Shown here one piece after another: positions 10,697 to 19,510 of a DNA stretch of 64,000 nt. Made by a program: the position numbers and the translations under genes. The DNA is from Endozoicomonas numazuensis (GTDB lineage: Bacteria; Pseudomonadota; Gammaproteobacteria; Pseudomonadales; Endozoicomonadaceae): the NCBI RefSeq assembly GCF_000722635.1, contig NZ_JOKH01000002.1, positions 750,756 to 814,755 of the forward strand, read 5' to 3'. Position 1 is the first letter of the stretch. Every line of letters begins with the position of its first letter. The notes beneath the pieces were generated by a model. That model ran no database searches. It was not told the origin of the DNA and was given only the letters and a program-made list of their open reading frames with translations.

Positions 10697-10716
10697 TTTC
10701 AAACAGTTGTTTGAAA
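10697..10716. promoter_or_regulatory. Putative PsrA operator of the second acyl-CoA dehydrogenase
   Basis: A 20-bp palindrome, TTTCAAACA-GT-TGTTTGAAA, containing CAAAC-AGTT-GTTTG (10700-10713), an exact fit to the published PsrA consensus. On the minus strand TTTCAA and a downstream TACTAT could form -35/-10 elements with the palindrome overlapping the spacer, a position suited to repression relieved by long-chain fatty acids. The promoter placement is my inference. Confidence 0.6.
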
Positions 10717-10806
10717 GTTACGTTCGCTTTCAGTAAATGTCAACTATTGTCATGCTTTATCTTTCAAAAACGTGGTGGTTAAAGAAGAACCTGATCAGTG
10801 GCTTTT

Positions 10807-11556
10807 TTATTGGAGTCTTCCGGGGGGCAAGCGCCTGACTGCCTCGCTCACTGTGTGCAGAATTTTATTATCACTTTCGGGCTCTTTTCGGAGCCATTGT
10901 GCAGCAGCTTCTTCACCCAAGGTTAGCTGACCCAGCTTAACCAGAAAACTTCTGGCACTGGAAAGTGTGAGCAGATGATTGGAAGCCAACACATCTCCTC
11001 TTCGGTACTCGTCATAGGCGTTATCCACAGCTTCTCGAAGGCGGTTCAGATAGCTTCCTTCATCAGCAAACTCTGCCAGCAAACGACCGGTATACTCCTC
11101 TGGATGATTCAAGATTTCTCTTTCAATACTGTTCAGAAAATCTTCCTGTGCATGACCTTCACCGGTGTAGAAAGCTCTCTGATGCATCAGCTGCCTCACA
11201 GAAAAGATATCTTTCATAAAAGACTCTGTATTCCCCTCTCTCAGAGAGGACAAGGCAGTATCAACCCGACTTTTGATTTGAGCATCCATACGTGGAACGG
11301 CCCTGCTGGCCCAGTTCGAGGGCTTTAAGAGTCCCAGTCGAAACTTGAACTCTTCCTTTGTCATTCTTTTGATTCGTCTTTGCCCGGAAGAGCGTTTGAA
11401 TGGATTAGTCTTTAAATGACCCAGCTTTCTTTTTACGCCCTCGGAAATTCTGACTTTAAAGCGACCTTTCCATTTGACGGACTTTGGCTGAACCTGCTGA
11501 GGAGTAGTGTCCGTTGAATGATGGAGTGCTGGGGTCTCGCCGACTTTCTTATCCAT
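10807..11556 (-). CDS. Orphan protein with basic N-terminus
   Basis: 249 residues, no family recognised. ATG at 11556 is preferred to a TTG five codons upstream. Residues 25-75 are strikingly basic (KWKGRFKVRIS, KRKLGHLK, RSSGQRRIKRMTKEEFKFR); the rest is predicted helical with acidic patches. No signal peptide or membrane segment. Separated from the biotin operon by about 100 bases and read in the same direction. The basic stretch could bind nucleic acid or act as a nuclear-targeting signal if the protein is delivered to a host; both are guesses. Confidence 0.5.
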   Translation of the reverse strand: MDKKVGETPALHHSTDTTPQQVQPKSVKWKGRFKVRISEGVKRKLGHLKTNPFKRSSGQRRIKRMTKEEFKFRLGLLKPSNWASRAVPRMDAQIKSRVDTALSSLREGNTESFMKDIFSVRQLMHQRAFYTGEGHAQEDFLNSIEREILNHPEEYTGRLLAEFADEGSYLNRLREAVDNAYDEYRRGDVLASNHLLTLSSARSFLVKLGQLTLGEEAAAQWLRKEPESDNKILHTVSEAVRRLPPGRLQ

Positions 11557-11656
11557 AGAATGAAGTTCCAATATCCACTATTGGCTTTATCGGAAGACAG
11601 GAAAGAAACTGTTATGAGTCAGGAGCCATGAACGACTCCTGCTCTTGAGAAAAAGA

Positions 11657-12340
11657 TCAGATATTGAGGTGAGAGAGGTCAAGACTGGCTATAGCATCAG
11701 TCTGCTGGTCATCTGAACACCAGGGGACAACACCAAGACAAGGGGCGTTAATCGAACGCTTTAACGTTTCAACATTTTCCTGAAAACGACTCATATTAGG
11801 ATCAATCTGATTAGCCACCCAACCCGCCAAGTGACAACCACTTTGTAAAATGGACTCAACCGTCAGCAGGGAATGACTGATACAACCCAGCTTCATTCCC
11901 ACGACCAGAATCACCGGAAGATTCATCTCTCTGGCCAGGTCCGCCAACATTTCCCGATCATTCAGAGGAACTCGCCAGCCACCTGCTCCTTCAATAAAAG
12001 AGAGATCATGACGGGTCATCAGGGCTCCACGACAAAAACCGGTCAACCGATCCACTGTCACACGCCTGCCTTCTTCCTGTGCTGCAATATGAGGAGCAAC
12101 AGGCGGTTCAAACAGAACCGGGTTGACCTGTGAGTAGCCCAGCTCAACATTCATGGCACTCATCAGATTAAGTGCGTCATCATTCCTTGGGCCGTCTGGT
12201 GTGTCATCTGAACCGGCGGCTACCGGTTTCAGAGCCAGCGTTTTCAGTCCTTGCTTATTGGCCACCTGCAACATGGCACAGGTAACAAAAGTTTTTCCGG
12301 CATCCGTATCGGTACCTGTAACAAAAAACGTTCTAGGCAT
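11657..12340 (-). CDS. bioD: ATP-dependent dethiobiotin synthetase BioD
   Basis: 227 residues. Closes the ureido ring of dethiobiotin from 7,8-diaminopelargonate, CO2 and ATP, the penultimate step of biotin synthesis. The N-terminal P-loop FFVTGTDTDAGKTFV is diagnostic, followed by LKPVAAG and the FIEGAGGWRVPL motif near residue 110. Last gene of bioB-F-H-C-D; its start overlaps the end of bioC by 8 bases, indicating translational coupling. Length is normal for the family. Confidence 0.95.
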   Translation of the reverse strand: MPRTFFVTGTDTDAGKTFVTCAMLQVANKQGLKTLALKPVAAGSDDTPDGPRNDDALNLMSAMNVELGYSQVNPVLFEPPVAPHIAAQEEGRRVTVDRLTGFCRGALMTRHDLSFIEGAGGWRVPLNDREMLADLAREMNLPVILVVGMKLGCISHSLLTVESILQSGCHLAGWVANQIDPNMSRFQENVETLKRSINAPCLGVVPWCSDDQQTDAIASLDLSHLNI

Positions 12341-13151
12341 GATCAGGTTTTCTCAAAATCCCGTACAACACTTGATAGGACAGGGGTAAACCGGCGTCCA
12401 CACGAAAAGATTCATAGGCTTCCTGCAACCGGGCCAAACGACCCCGGGTCATTAATCCAGGCTGCCTGCTGTGCACTGTATTCACCCCCAGTGCTTTCAG
12501 TTCTCTCAGTAACTGAAACAGATCAGAATAGTAAAGTGTTTCAGTCTGCTGTTTGAAAGACTGTTGCTTAAAGCTCGAGTCAAGAATCCACTGTTTCTGT
12601 TTTTCAAAACTGTCGAATCCGTTGATATGGACATTACTGTCCACCTGCTGCCAGGCCTCCCCCAACTCAGCCATAGTGCCACTAGTCAGACTGGAGAATA
12701 CAAAGACACCACCAGGTTGGAGCACCCGATAGATTTCCTCCAGTACTGTTTCAAATGAGCACCATTGAATGGCCAGACTGGAGAACACCAGATCAAAGCT
12801 GTTCGACTTAAACGGCAGTGCCTCAATATCACCGGAACACCAGGCAGCCGAATCACATTGAGAACGGGCAAATTTAAGCATCCCCATGGCCAGATCAAGC
12901 CCGGTAACATAAGATTCAGGGAAATGACTGGAGAGCAATGAAGTCTGGCTACCCGTACCCGACCCAAGATCCAAAACATAGTCAGGACAACTGTCAGTGG
13001 ACAGCCCCATCATAGCCCTTGCTGCAACACGATTCTGAAGCACTGCAGCTGAATCATAAGTGCTTGCAGCCCGACTGAAATTAGCAGCAACACGTTGCTT
13101 GCTGATACGGGCTTCTATCGAACAATCAGCTACTTTCAGCTTCGGTTGCAT
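12333..13151 (-). CDS. bioC: Malonyl-[ACP] O-methyltransferase BioC
   Basis: 272 residues. Methylates the free carboxyl of malonyl-ACP with SAM so that the fatty-acid machinery can extend it to pimeloyl-ACP methyl ester. The SAM-binding motif YVLDLGSGTGSQTSLL is near residue 60-75, preceded by the BioC-type start region QRVAANFSRAASTYDSAA, and LVFSSLAIQWC follows. It overlaps bioH by 16 bases and bioD by 8. The early-pathway pair BioC/BioH in one operon is usual for this group. Confidence 0.94.
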   Translation of the reverse strand: MQPKLKVADCSIEARISKQRVAANFSRAASTYDSAAVLQNRVAARAMMGLSTDSCPDYVLDLGSGTGSQTSLLSSHFPESYVTGLDLAMGMLKFARSQCDSAAWCSGDIEALPFKSNSFDLVFSSLAIQWCSFETVLEEIYRVLQPGGVFVFSSLTSGTMAELGEAWQQVDSNVHINGFDSFEKQKQWILDSSFKQQSFKQQTETLYYSDLFQLLRELKALGVNTVHSRQPGLMTRGRLARLQEAYESFRVDAGLPLSYQVLYGILRKPDHA

Positions 13152-13882
13152 AAGCGGTTAACCTGATCAGCTACCTGTCTGATGGCCCCAGTGCTGTGAT
13201 CAAGGAAGAAACAGTGGCCGCCTTCCATCATCAACACATTATGTGCAGGGTAGTCCTGCTCAATTCTCTTGCCGGTATCGGAGGGCACAAGAGCATCATC
13301 CTTTCCAAAACAATGCACTACCGGACAACGGATATCAGCCAGCTGAGAACGAACATCACTGGCCCCTAATAGTTTCAACAACTGCAAAAGAATAGTTGAT
13401 TCCAGGTCAGCGTCACGACGCACAGCACTTTGCAAATTTTTAGCGACTTCTTTGCGATTGCTGTTACCCATACTGCAAAGCAGGGAAAATTGATCAACAG
13501 TCGCGGCAGAATCTTCCTGCATACCGGCGTAAAAGCTTTCGAACGTCTGCGGCAACATAGCTTCTGACCAGTCCTGGTTTCTAACAAAACAGGGGTTGCA
13601 ACCCAGTGTTACCAAACCTGCTACTTTGTCTGGATTCTGACTGGCATATATTGAAGCCAGTGTCCCCCCTAAAGACCAACCGATCAGAATGACTGGAGTT
13701 TCCAGCAAATGCATGTCCAGATAGTCCAGCAGTTGCTTCCAATCATACTTTTTACGCTCCCAGACCAAGCCTGGCAGCTGAACCACAGACACTCGACCAT
13801 CGCCGTCCAAAGCCTCAGCCAAGGGCTCCATAACAGTTGCAGGCATCGCCCAACCACTGACCAGAACAATGGGTAAACTCAT
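13136..13882 (-). CDS. bioH: Pimeloyl-[ACP] methyl ester esterase BioH
   Basis: 248-residue alpha/beta-hydrolase that removes the methyl ester from pimeloyl-ACP methyl ester and so stops chain extension. The nucleophile is Ser70 in LIGWSLGGT; the acid is the Asp in FGKDDALVP; the base is the His in [10 protein letters not shown]. The N-terminal [10 protein letters not shown] oxyanion region is typical. No signal peptide, as expected for a cytosolic enzyme. Four-base overlap with bioF upstream and 16 bases with bioC downstream. Confidence 0.93.
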   Translation of the reverse strand: MSLPIVLVSGWAMPATVMEPLAEALDGDGRVSVVQLPGLVWERKKYDWKQLLDYLDMHLLETPVILIGWSLGGTLASIYASQNPDKVAGLVTLGCNPCFVRNQDWSEAMLPQTFESFYAGMQEDSAATVDQFSLLCSMGNSNRKEVAKNLQSAVRRDADLESTILLQLLKLLGASDVRSQLADIRCPVVHCFGKDDALVPSDTGKRIEQDYPAHNVLMMEGGHCFFLDHSTGAIRQVADQVNRLCNRS

Positions 13883-15054
13883 GCTACTTCCTCCTGTAAC
13901 GGGCGTACCGTTCTCTCCAGTGCATCCAGTAGCTGCTCTACATGTTGTTGTTTATGAGCCGCACTGAAGGTAATACGTAACCTTGAAGTTCCTTTAGGAA
14001 CCGTGGGGGGACGAATGGCCGTCACCAGGATACCCTGAGCGGCCAGAGCTTCACTCATGGCCACAGCGGTATCAGCAGACCCGACAATAACAGGCTGAAT
14101 GGGAGAGTGCGAGTCCATGAGTTTCAGCCCCATTTGCTTGCACTCTTTTCTGAAGAATTGAATCAGTTTATTCAGGTGTTCTCTTCTCCAGTTTTCTTCT
14201 TTCAAAATCCGAAGACTGGCTCTGGTTGCCTCTGCAACCGCAGGAGGCATGGAGGTTGTGTAAATATAAGTACGGGCAAACTGAATGAGTGTTTCAATCA
14301 AGGCTTCACTGCCTGCTACAAAAGCACCCGCTGTACCAAAAGCTTTACCCAGAGTACCGACCAGAACCGGTAAGTCATCCTGATTCAGGGAAAAATGTTC
14401 GGCAACACCACCCCCTTTTGCACCCAAGGCGCCAAAGCCATGGGCATCATCCACCATCAACCAGGCACTATGTCGATGTGCAAGTTCTGACAACTCTTTC
14501 AGAGGCGCCAGATCACCGTCCATACTGAATACGCCGTCAGTTACGATCAACTTGCGTCTGGCGTCCGTTCTGCTCAACCGGGCTTCAAGGTTGACCACAT
14601 CATTGTGAAGATAACGCTGAAACCGAGCCCCTGATAACAACCCTGCATCCAACAGAGAGGCATGGTTCAGCCGATCCTGAAAAACAGCATCTTCTTTGCC
14701 TAACAAAGCACTGATGACCCCCAGATTCGCCATATACCCATTGGAAAAAAGCAAAGCCCGCTCACGCCCGGTAAACGCTGCCAGCTCTTCTTCCAACTGA
14801 TGATGTGCACGACTATGGCCGATTACCAAATGGGAAGCACCGCCCCCAGTACCATACTCTGAAGTAGCACTTGCCATAGCAGCACTGACTTCAGGATGAC
14901 TGGCCAATCCGAGGTAATCATTGTTGCAGAAAGCCAGATAAGGCTTTCCATCAACTTTCACTTCGGCCCCTTGAGGAGCTTCAAGCGTTTTTCGTGTTCG
15001 ATATAGCCCTTGAGCCCGGCGAGCCTGAAGGTCCTTTTCAAGGTCAAAACTCAT
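13879..15054 (-). CDS. bioF: 8-amino-7-oxononanoate synthase BioF
   Basis: 391-residue PLP enzyme condensing pimeloyl-ACP (or CoA) with L-alanine, releasing CO2. The PLP lysine lies in [26 protein letters not shown] and the glycine-rich [14 protein letters not shown] are family signatures. Its ATG overlaps the bioB stop by one base (TGATG), so the two are coupled. Normal length. Confidence 0.95.
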   Translation of the reverse strand: MSFDLEKDLQARRAQGLYRTRKTLEAPQGAEVKVDGKPYLAFCNNDYLGLASHPEVSAAMASATSEYGTGGGASHLVIGHSRAHHQLEEELAAFTGRERALLFSNGYMANLGVISALLGKEDAVFQDRLNHASLLDAGLLSGARFQRYLHNDVVNLEARLSRTDARRKLIVTDGVFSMDGDLAPLKELSELAHRHSAWLMVDDAHGFGALGAKGGGVAEHFSLNQDDLPVLVGTLGKAFGTAGAFVAGSEALIETLIQFARTYIYTTSMPPAVAEATRASLRILKEENWRREHLNKLIQFFRKECKQMGLKLMDSHSPIQPVIVGSADTAVAMSEALAAQGILVTAIRPPTVPKGTSRLRITFSAAHKQQHVEQLLDALERTVRPLQEEVA

Positions 15055-16166
15055 CAGAAAGCCTTCTGCCCCATGGGGTTACTCTTCATAGCATCAAAAT
15101 AATGCTCATTGTTCAATAAAGCGTCCTGCTCTCGCAAAGGGCAAACCTCCGCCAGCTCCTGCTCTTCCAGCTTGGTAGTGTCATCCATGTTGATGCCCAG
15201 CTTGTTGAACAGCTGTCGATCACTGCTTTCTTTAGGGTTGGCAGTCGTCAGCAGTTTGTCGCCCAGGAAGATTGAGTTAGCGCCCGCCAGAAAAGCCAGA
15301 GCCTGAAGCTCATCACTCATGTTTTCACGGCCTGCAGACAGACGCACGCAGGAAGCTGGCATCATAATCTTGGCGACCGCAATCGTTCGTACAAAATCAA
15401 TCCCGTCGACTTCTTCAACATCTGCCAGAGGCGTACCTTCTACACGAACCAGCATGTTGACAGGCACACTTTCCGGATGCTTGGGCAGGTTGGCCAGCTG
15501 GATTAACATACCGGCACGGTCTCTTTCTGTTTCTCCCAGACCTACAATACCGCCACTGCAGATATTCATTCCTGCATCACGCACATGGGCAAGCGTATTC
15601 AAACGATCGGAGTAAGTACGAGTAGTGATGATGCTACCGTAGAACTCAGGCGAGGTGTCCAGGTTGTGGTTGTAGTAATCCAGGCCAGCTTCAGCCAGCT
15701 CCCCTGCCTGCGCTTCATCCAGCATCCCCAGCGTCATGCAGGTCTCCAGCCCCATCTCTTTCACCCCTTTAACCATCTCCAGGATGTAAGGCATGTCTTT
15801 TGCCGGTGGGTTTTTCCATGCGGCCCCCATGCAAAAACGCGTTGCACCCGAAGCTTTCGCCTGACGAGCTTCTTCCAGCACCTTACGCACTTCCATCAAT
15901 TTTTCTTTATCCAGACCGGTGTTGTAATGACCGCTTTGAGGACAGTATTTGCAGTCTTCCGGGCAGGCACCTGTCTTGATGGACAGTAGTGTACTAACCT
16001 GCACCCGATTGGGATCAAAGTGTTCTCTATGAGCCAGCTGAGCCTGAAAGATCAGATCATTGAACGGCAATTGGAACAGGGCTTCGACTTTGTCGAATGT
16101 CCAGTCATGGCGCAGTGCGCTGGAACCTGAGTCTTTGAGGCTTGAAACGTTGGTCATGTTTTTCAC
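15054..16166 (-). CDS. bioB: Biotin synthase BioB
   Basis: 370-residue radical-SAM enzyme that inserts sulfur into dethiobiotin. The radical [4Fe-4S] motif [16 protein letters not shown] is present near residue 65-80, plus family residues for the second cluster ([26 protein letters not shown]). First gene of the operon, so the promoter should be in 16167-16266, shared with divergent comF. I see no BirA-type operator there (only an 11-base GGCCT-C-AGGCC palindrome). bioA is not in the operon and must be elsewhere if the pathway is complete. Confidence 0.96.
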   Translation of the reverse strand: MKNMTNVSSLKDSGSSALRHDWTFDKVEALFQLPFNDLIFQAQLAHREHFDPNRVQVSTLLSIKTGACPEDCKYCPQSGHYNTGLDKEKLMEVRKVLEEARQAKASGATRFCMGAAWKNPPAKDMPYILEMVKGVKEMGLETCMTLGMLDEAQAGELAEAGLDYYNHNLDTSPEFYGSIITTRTYSDRLNTLAHVRDAGMNICSGGIVGLGETERDRAGMLIQLANLPKHPESVPVNMLVRVEGTPLADVEEVDGIDFVRTIAVAKIMMPASCVRLSAGRENMSDELQALAFLAGANSIFLGDKLLTTANPKESSDRQLFNKLGINMDDTTKLEEQELAEVCPLREQDALLNNEHYFDAMKSNPMGQKAF

Positions 16167-16266
16167 TGATTCTTCCCTTGGGAAGCTCTCTATTTGTTAG
16201 TTAGGCCTCAGGCCAAATATTAGAAATCAAGATTAAAAACATGACTGATGATAGTAAAATGAAATT

Positions 16267-17007
16267 ATGCGTCAATTGTTAAAACGTAACAGCGTTTACA
16301 AGCGATTAAATATTAATCAGCTTATTAGTATAAGTTGCTTGCTTTGCAGGGCAGATACACCGATGAACAAGCCTGTCTGTAACCTTTGCATACAGGCATT
16401 ACCTATAGCAGATAAGCACTGCCTGCTTTGCGGTATTCCTGTTCTGGCCAACTCTTCCGATCTCTGTGCCCGCTGTGTTCAGAAAAAGCCGGCCTTCGAC
16501 ATTTGCCACTCTGCTTTCAATTACGAATTTCCTGTTGACCACCTGCTCAAAAAGATTAAATACCACCAGCAACTGATCTACCTTCCTCCCCTGGCAGAAC
16601 AACTGAGTCGCACCTTGCTTCACCATTACGACGGAAAAGTTTGGCCCCAGGCCATATTGCCCGTCCCACTTCACAACAAACGACTGCGAAGCAGAGGCTT
16701 CGACCAAGCATTAGTCCTGGCCAGGCAGTTGGTCAAAAACCTTCACCCCTACCAGCAAATGAAACTGGAAACCCACCTGATCAAGCGTCAAAAGCATACA
16801 GACCCACAACAGGGCCTGCAGGCCTCACAACGCAAGAGAAATATCAAGAATGCTTTTTCTCTGACGGGAACGCCAGACTATCAATATCTTGCCATTCTGG
16901 ATGATGTAGTGACGACTGGGGAAACAGTATCTGAGATTACCCGACTGCTGAAACAGCAAGGTGTAAAACGCGTGGATATCTGGTGTCTGGCCAGAACACC
17001 GGTCTAA
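16267..17007 (+). CDS. ComF-family phosphoribosyltransferase-like protein
   Basis: 246 residues. An N-terminal zinc-ribbon-like region carries several Cys pairs (CLLCRADTP, CNLCIQA, CLLCGIP, CARC), followed by a phosphoribosyltransferase-type domain with LAILDDVVTTGETVSE near residue 220. ComF relatives assist DNA uptake/recombination of transformed DNA in competent bacteria, but the biochemical role is not firmly known. The gene commonly neighbours bioB divergently in gammaproteobacteria, as here. It converges with the kinase gene, leaving a 20-base gap. Confidence 0.88.
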   Translation: MRQLLKRNSVYKRLNINQLISISCLLCRADTPMNKPVCNLCIQALPIADKHCLLCGIPVLANSSDLCARCVQKKPAFDICHSAFNYEFPVDHLLKKIKYHQQLIYLPPLAEQLSRTLLHHYDGKVWPQAILPVPLHNKRLRSRGFDQALVLARQLVKNLHPYQQMKLETHLIKRQKHTDPQQGLQASQRKRNIKNAFSLTGTPDYQYLAILDDVVTTGETVSEITRLLKQQGVKRVDIWCLARTPV

Positions 17008-17027
17008 GTCAGAACTCAGGATGCAAC

Positions 17028-17918
17028 CTATTTGAGAACGCTAAGAGCATATTGCGCTGTTGGCCGATGTTTTGGATGCCAGGCCAACATCGATTTCAAT
17101 AATGGGGCATATTGTTTATCAATAGCTTCTACTTCTTTCAACCGGGTATTCAGATACTCATAATAAATGTGCTGTTTTCTCATTCTGCTCTCATCAAACC
17201 CTTCAGGAAACAGCTTATCATTGGTCAACATCTCAAACAAAATAACCCCAGCTGAAAAAACATCGGTTTTCTTGGAGATTTCCTTCCCTCCCATATAAAA
17301 CATCTCAGGGGGCTTGTAACCCTCTGTACAGACTTCTTTTTGCTCTGCTGGACCAACATATTGGGACAGACCAAAATCAATAATGGTGAGATGGTGTTCA
17401 TCATCAATCAAGACATTGCCCGGTTTCAAATCCAAATGCCAGATTCGTGAGTCATGTAAGTGAACAATGCCGTTCATTAACTGTAAAGCATAAGGCTTGA
17501 ATTCACCGTATGGTAATCCTGCACCGGGTTCCGTCAAGAGGTCATGAAGAGTCTTTCCAGCGTAAGGCATCAACAGTGAATCATCATCCGTTTCTATCAG
17601 AGAAATGATATTCGGCCCCTGAGCTTGTCTGAGAATGTATTTTTCATCTTTTAAAAACCTCTTATTATCATCGCCAATAGCACACTTTCTCATATAGATA
17701 TTTTGCCCCATAGGTGACCCCCAAATCTCACAGGTCACCAAATAATCTTCATCCTTGTGCGCCTCCTGCGAGTCCAGCAACTTCTCATTTACATTGATCA
17801 GTCTGGCCTTACCCAACACGTAATAAACGGCCTTTGATATCGCCTCACAGGCATTCTGAGAGCGGCCTTGAACAGACTGTGAAATATTTCCGGGGTAAGA
17901 GGCGCTTTGTACATCCAT
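17028..17918 (-). CDS. Stand-alone eukaryotic-like Ser/Thr protein kinase
   Basis: 296 residues, almost entirely one kinase domain without transmembrane, PASTA or other sensor domains. Motifs: Lys78 (IYMRKC) with Glu92 (FLKDEKYIL) for the ATP salt bridge; catalytic loop HLDLKPGNVLI (Asp163, Lys165, Asn168); DFG at 181; APE-equivalent KPPEMFY; DVFSAGVILFEML. The HRD Arg is replaced by Leu, so activation-loop phosphorylation may not be needed. All catalytic residues look intact. Cytosolic bacterial regulator or exported host-directed kinase are both possible; no secretion signal is evident. Confidence 0.88.
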   Translation of the reverse strand: MDVQSASYPGNISQSVQGRSQNACEAISKAVYYVLGKARLINVNEKLLDSQEAHKDEDYLVTCEIWGSPMGQNIYMRKCAIGDDNKRFLKDEKYILRQAQGPNIISLIETDDDSLLMPYAGKTLHDLLTEPGAGLPYGEFKPYALQLMNGIVHLHDSRIWHLDLKPGNVLIDDEHHLTIIDFGLSQYVGPAEQKEVCTEGYKPPEMFYMGGKEISKKTDVFSAGVILFEMLTNDKLFPEGFDESRMRKQHIYYEYLNTRLKEVEAIDKQYAPLLKSMLAWHPKHRPTAQYALSVLK

Positions 17919-18108
17919 TATTTCGTCCTTCCTGAGATTGATATCTGCTTTAGACCCAATAGGGGTCGGAATAGTTTTCAGAACAACTGACAGAAAGGTC
18001 AGTAAAACTAACGCCGCTGAATACCCTTATGAATTGAGTGCACACCCTTGCTCCAGTTTCGTAGTAAACTGCAGCAGCTAAAGATTATTGGCCTATTGGG
18101 AGCCTTCT

Positions 18109-19107
18109 ATGAGTTCAGAAATCCAGCACCCCTATGAGCGACTGACTCCTGACCGGGTGATGGACGCAGTGGAAAGCCAGGGGTATCTGTGTGATGCCAG
18201 AAATCTGGCTCTGAACAGTTACGAAAACCGTGTTTATCAGGTCGGTATTGAAGATGACACGCCCATCATTGCGAAATTCTATCGCCCCGAACGCTGGAGC
18301 AAGGATCAGATCCTGGAAGAGCACTCGTTCTCACTGGAATTACAGGAGATGGAGTTTCCAATAGTCGCGCCTATGCAAAATGAACATCAGGAAACACTCC
18401 ATGAATTTGAAGGGTTTCAATTCGCTCTGTTCAAACGAATGGGGGGTTACCCTCCGGAACTCGACAACCTGGACCACCTGCTGATACTGGGACGGTGCAT
18501 GGGAAGGCTTCACAAACTGGGCTCAGCCGAGCCCTTCCAACACCGTCCAGAAATCAGCCTGCAGAGGTACGGTACTGATAATGCAGTCTGGCTACTGGAA
18601 AATGACTTTATTCCATCCGCACTCATAGAAGCATACGAAACCCTGACCCGGGATGTTCTGGACCGTCTGTCCAAAATCGAAGCCAGTTACAATCCAGAGC
18701 TGATCCGGGTTCATGGTGATGCCCATGTAGGCAACATTCTCTGGCGCGACGACAATCCTCACTTTGTCGACTTTGATGACACCTGTATGGCTCCGGCCAT
18801 TCAAGATCTGTGGATGTTTCTAAATGGTGACAGAGCCAGCCAGACAATCCAGCTGGCAGAACTACTGGAAGGGTACGAAGAATTTCACGAGTTTAATCCG
18901 ATAGAACTCAACCTGGTAGAATACTATCGAACCCTCAGACTCATGAATTATTCCGGCTGGCTGGCAAAACGTTGGACTGACCCTGCCTTCCCAATGGCGT
19001 TTACCTGGTTCAACACCGAACGGTATTGGTCAGAACATATTCTGGAATTAAGGGAGCAATTGGCCAACCTGGATGAGCCACCGCTTTCGGTTTACGGAAA
19101 CCTCTAA
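18109..19107 (+). CDS. srkA: Stress response kinase A (YihE/RdoA family)
   Basis: 332 residues, matching the 328-aa E. coli protein. A Ser/Thr kinase of the aminoglycoside-phosphotransferase fold that counters stress-induced death and the MazEF response in E. coli. Catalytic RVHGDAHVGNILW and metal-binding HFVDFDDTCMAP are intact. The ATG at 18109 is chosen over an upstream TTG because GGGAG lies 7 bases before it. It is divergent from the eukaryotic-like kinase gene. The dsbA gene that often accompanies srkA is absent here. Confidence 0.92.
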   Translation: MSSEIQHPYERLTPDRVMDAVESQGYLCDARNLALNSYENRVYQVGIEDDTPIIAKFYRPERWSKDQILEEHSFSLELQEMEFPIVAPMQNEHQETLHEFEGFQFALFKRMGGYPPELDNLDHLLILGRCMGRLHKLGSAEPFQHRPEISLQRYGTDNAVWLLENDFIPSALIEAYETLTRDVLDRLSKIEASYNPELIRVHGDAHVGNILWRDDNPHFVDFDDTCMAPAIQDLWMFLNGDRASQTIQLAELLEGYEEFHEFNPIELNLVEYYRTLRLMNYSGWLAKRWTDPAFPMAFTWFNTERYWSEHILELREQLANLDEPPLSVYGNL

Positions 19108-19120
19108 AGATCTATAATTC

Positions 19121-19145
19121 ACCACTGGCGGACACAGCCAGTGGT
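19121..19145. terminator. Hairpin between convergent srkA and a small gene
   Basis: Perfect 9-bp stem ACCACTGGC / GCCAGTGGT with a 7-base loop in the 60-base gap between srkA and the minus-strand coiled-coil gene. There is no clear U-tract on either side, so it is a weak intrinsic terminator candidate. Confidence 0.4.
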
Positions 19146-19167
19146 TGGAAAATAATGAAGGTAATGG

Positions 19168-19401
19168 TTACTTTAAGGCGAGATTATTCACAATCTGAAT
19201 CAGTAATTCTTCAATTTTATCGAACCGACTGTTGTTCTCTTTCTGCATGAACCCCATCTCTTTTTTCAGCAAACCAACTTCTTTTTTCTGCTCCATCTGT
19301 TCCTTCAGAATCAACGCAACAGTACCCTCTATACCAGTGAGCACCTTATCCCAGTGCTCTCGGTTTTCTTCCAGCGCTGCTACTCTGGCCTCAAGAGTCA
19401 T
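19168..19401 (-). CDS. Small coiled-coil protein
   Basis: 77 residues: MTLEARVAALEENREHWD at the start and a continuous heptad-rich helix to the end (KKEVGLLKKEMGFMQKEN). Predicted cytosolic, soluble and oligomeric. AAAGG lies about 9 bases before the ATG. No family assigned. It lies downstream of dnaB on the same strand, after a gap of 109 bases. Confidence 0.6.
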   Translation of the reverse strand: MTLEARVAALEENREHWDKVLTGIEGTVALILKEQMEQKKEVGLLKKEMGFMQKENNSRFDKIEELLIQIVNNLALK

Positions 19402-19510
19402 ACTGCAAACCTTTATTGTTCGTTGTTTGAGTCATGAGCATAGCAGACAAGAACAGAAACATCTGACACCAGACCTTGTCTTACAAAAAGCTATTTCAAT
19501 CGCCAATCGA

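Noticed and set aside
16167-16266. Possible BirA operator between bioB and comF
   Set aside because: Only an 11-base GGCCT-C-AGGCC palindrome is present; the long TTGTAAACC-type dyad of BirA sites is not found.
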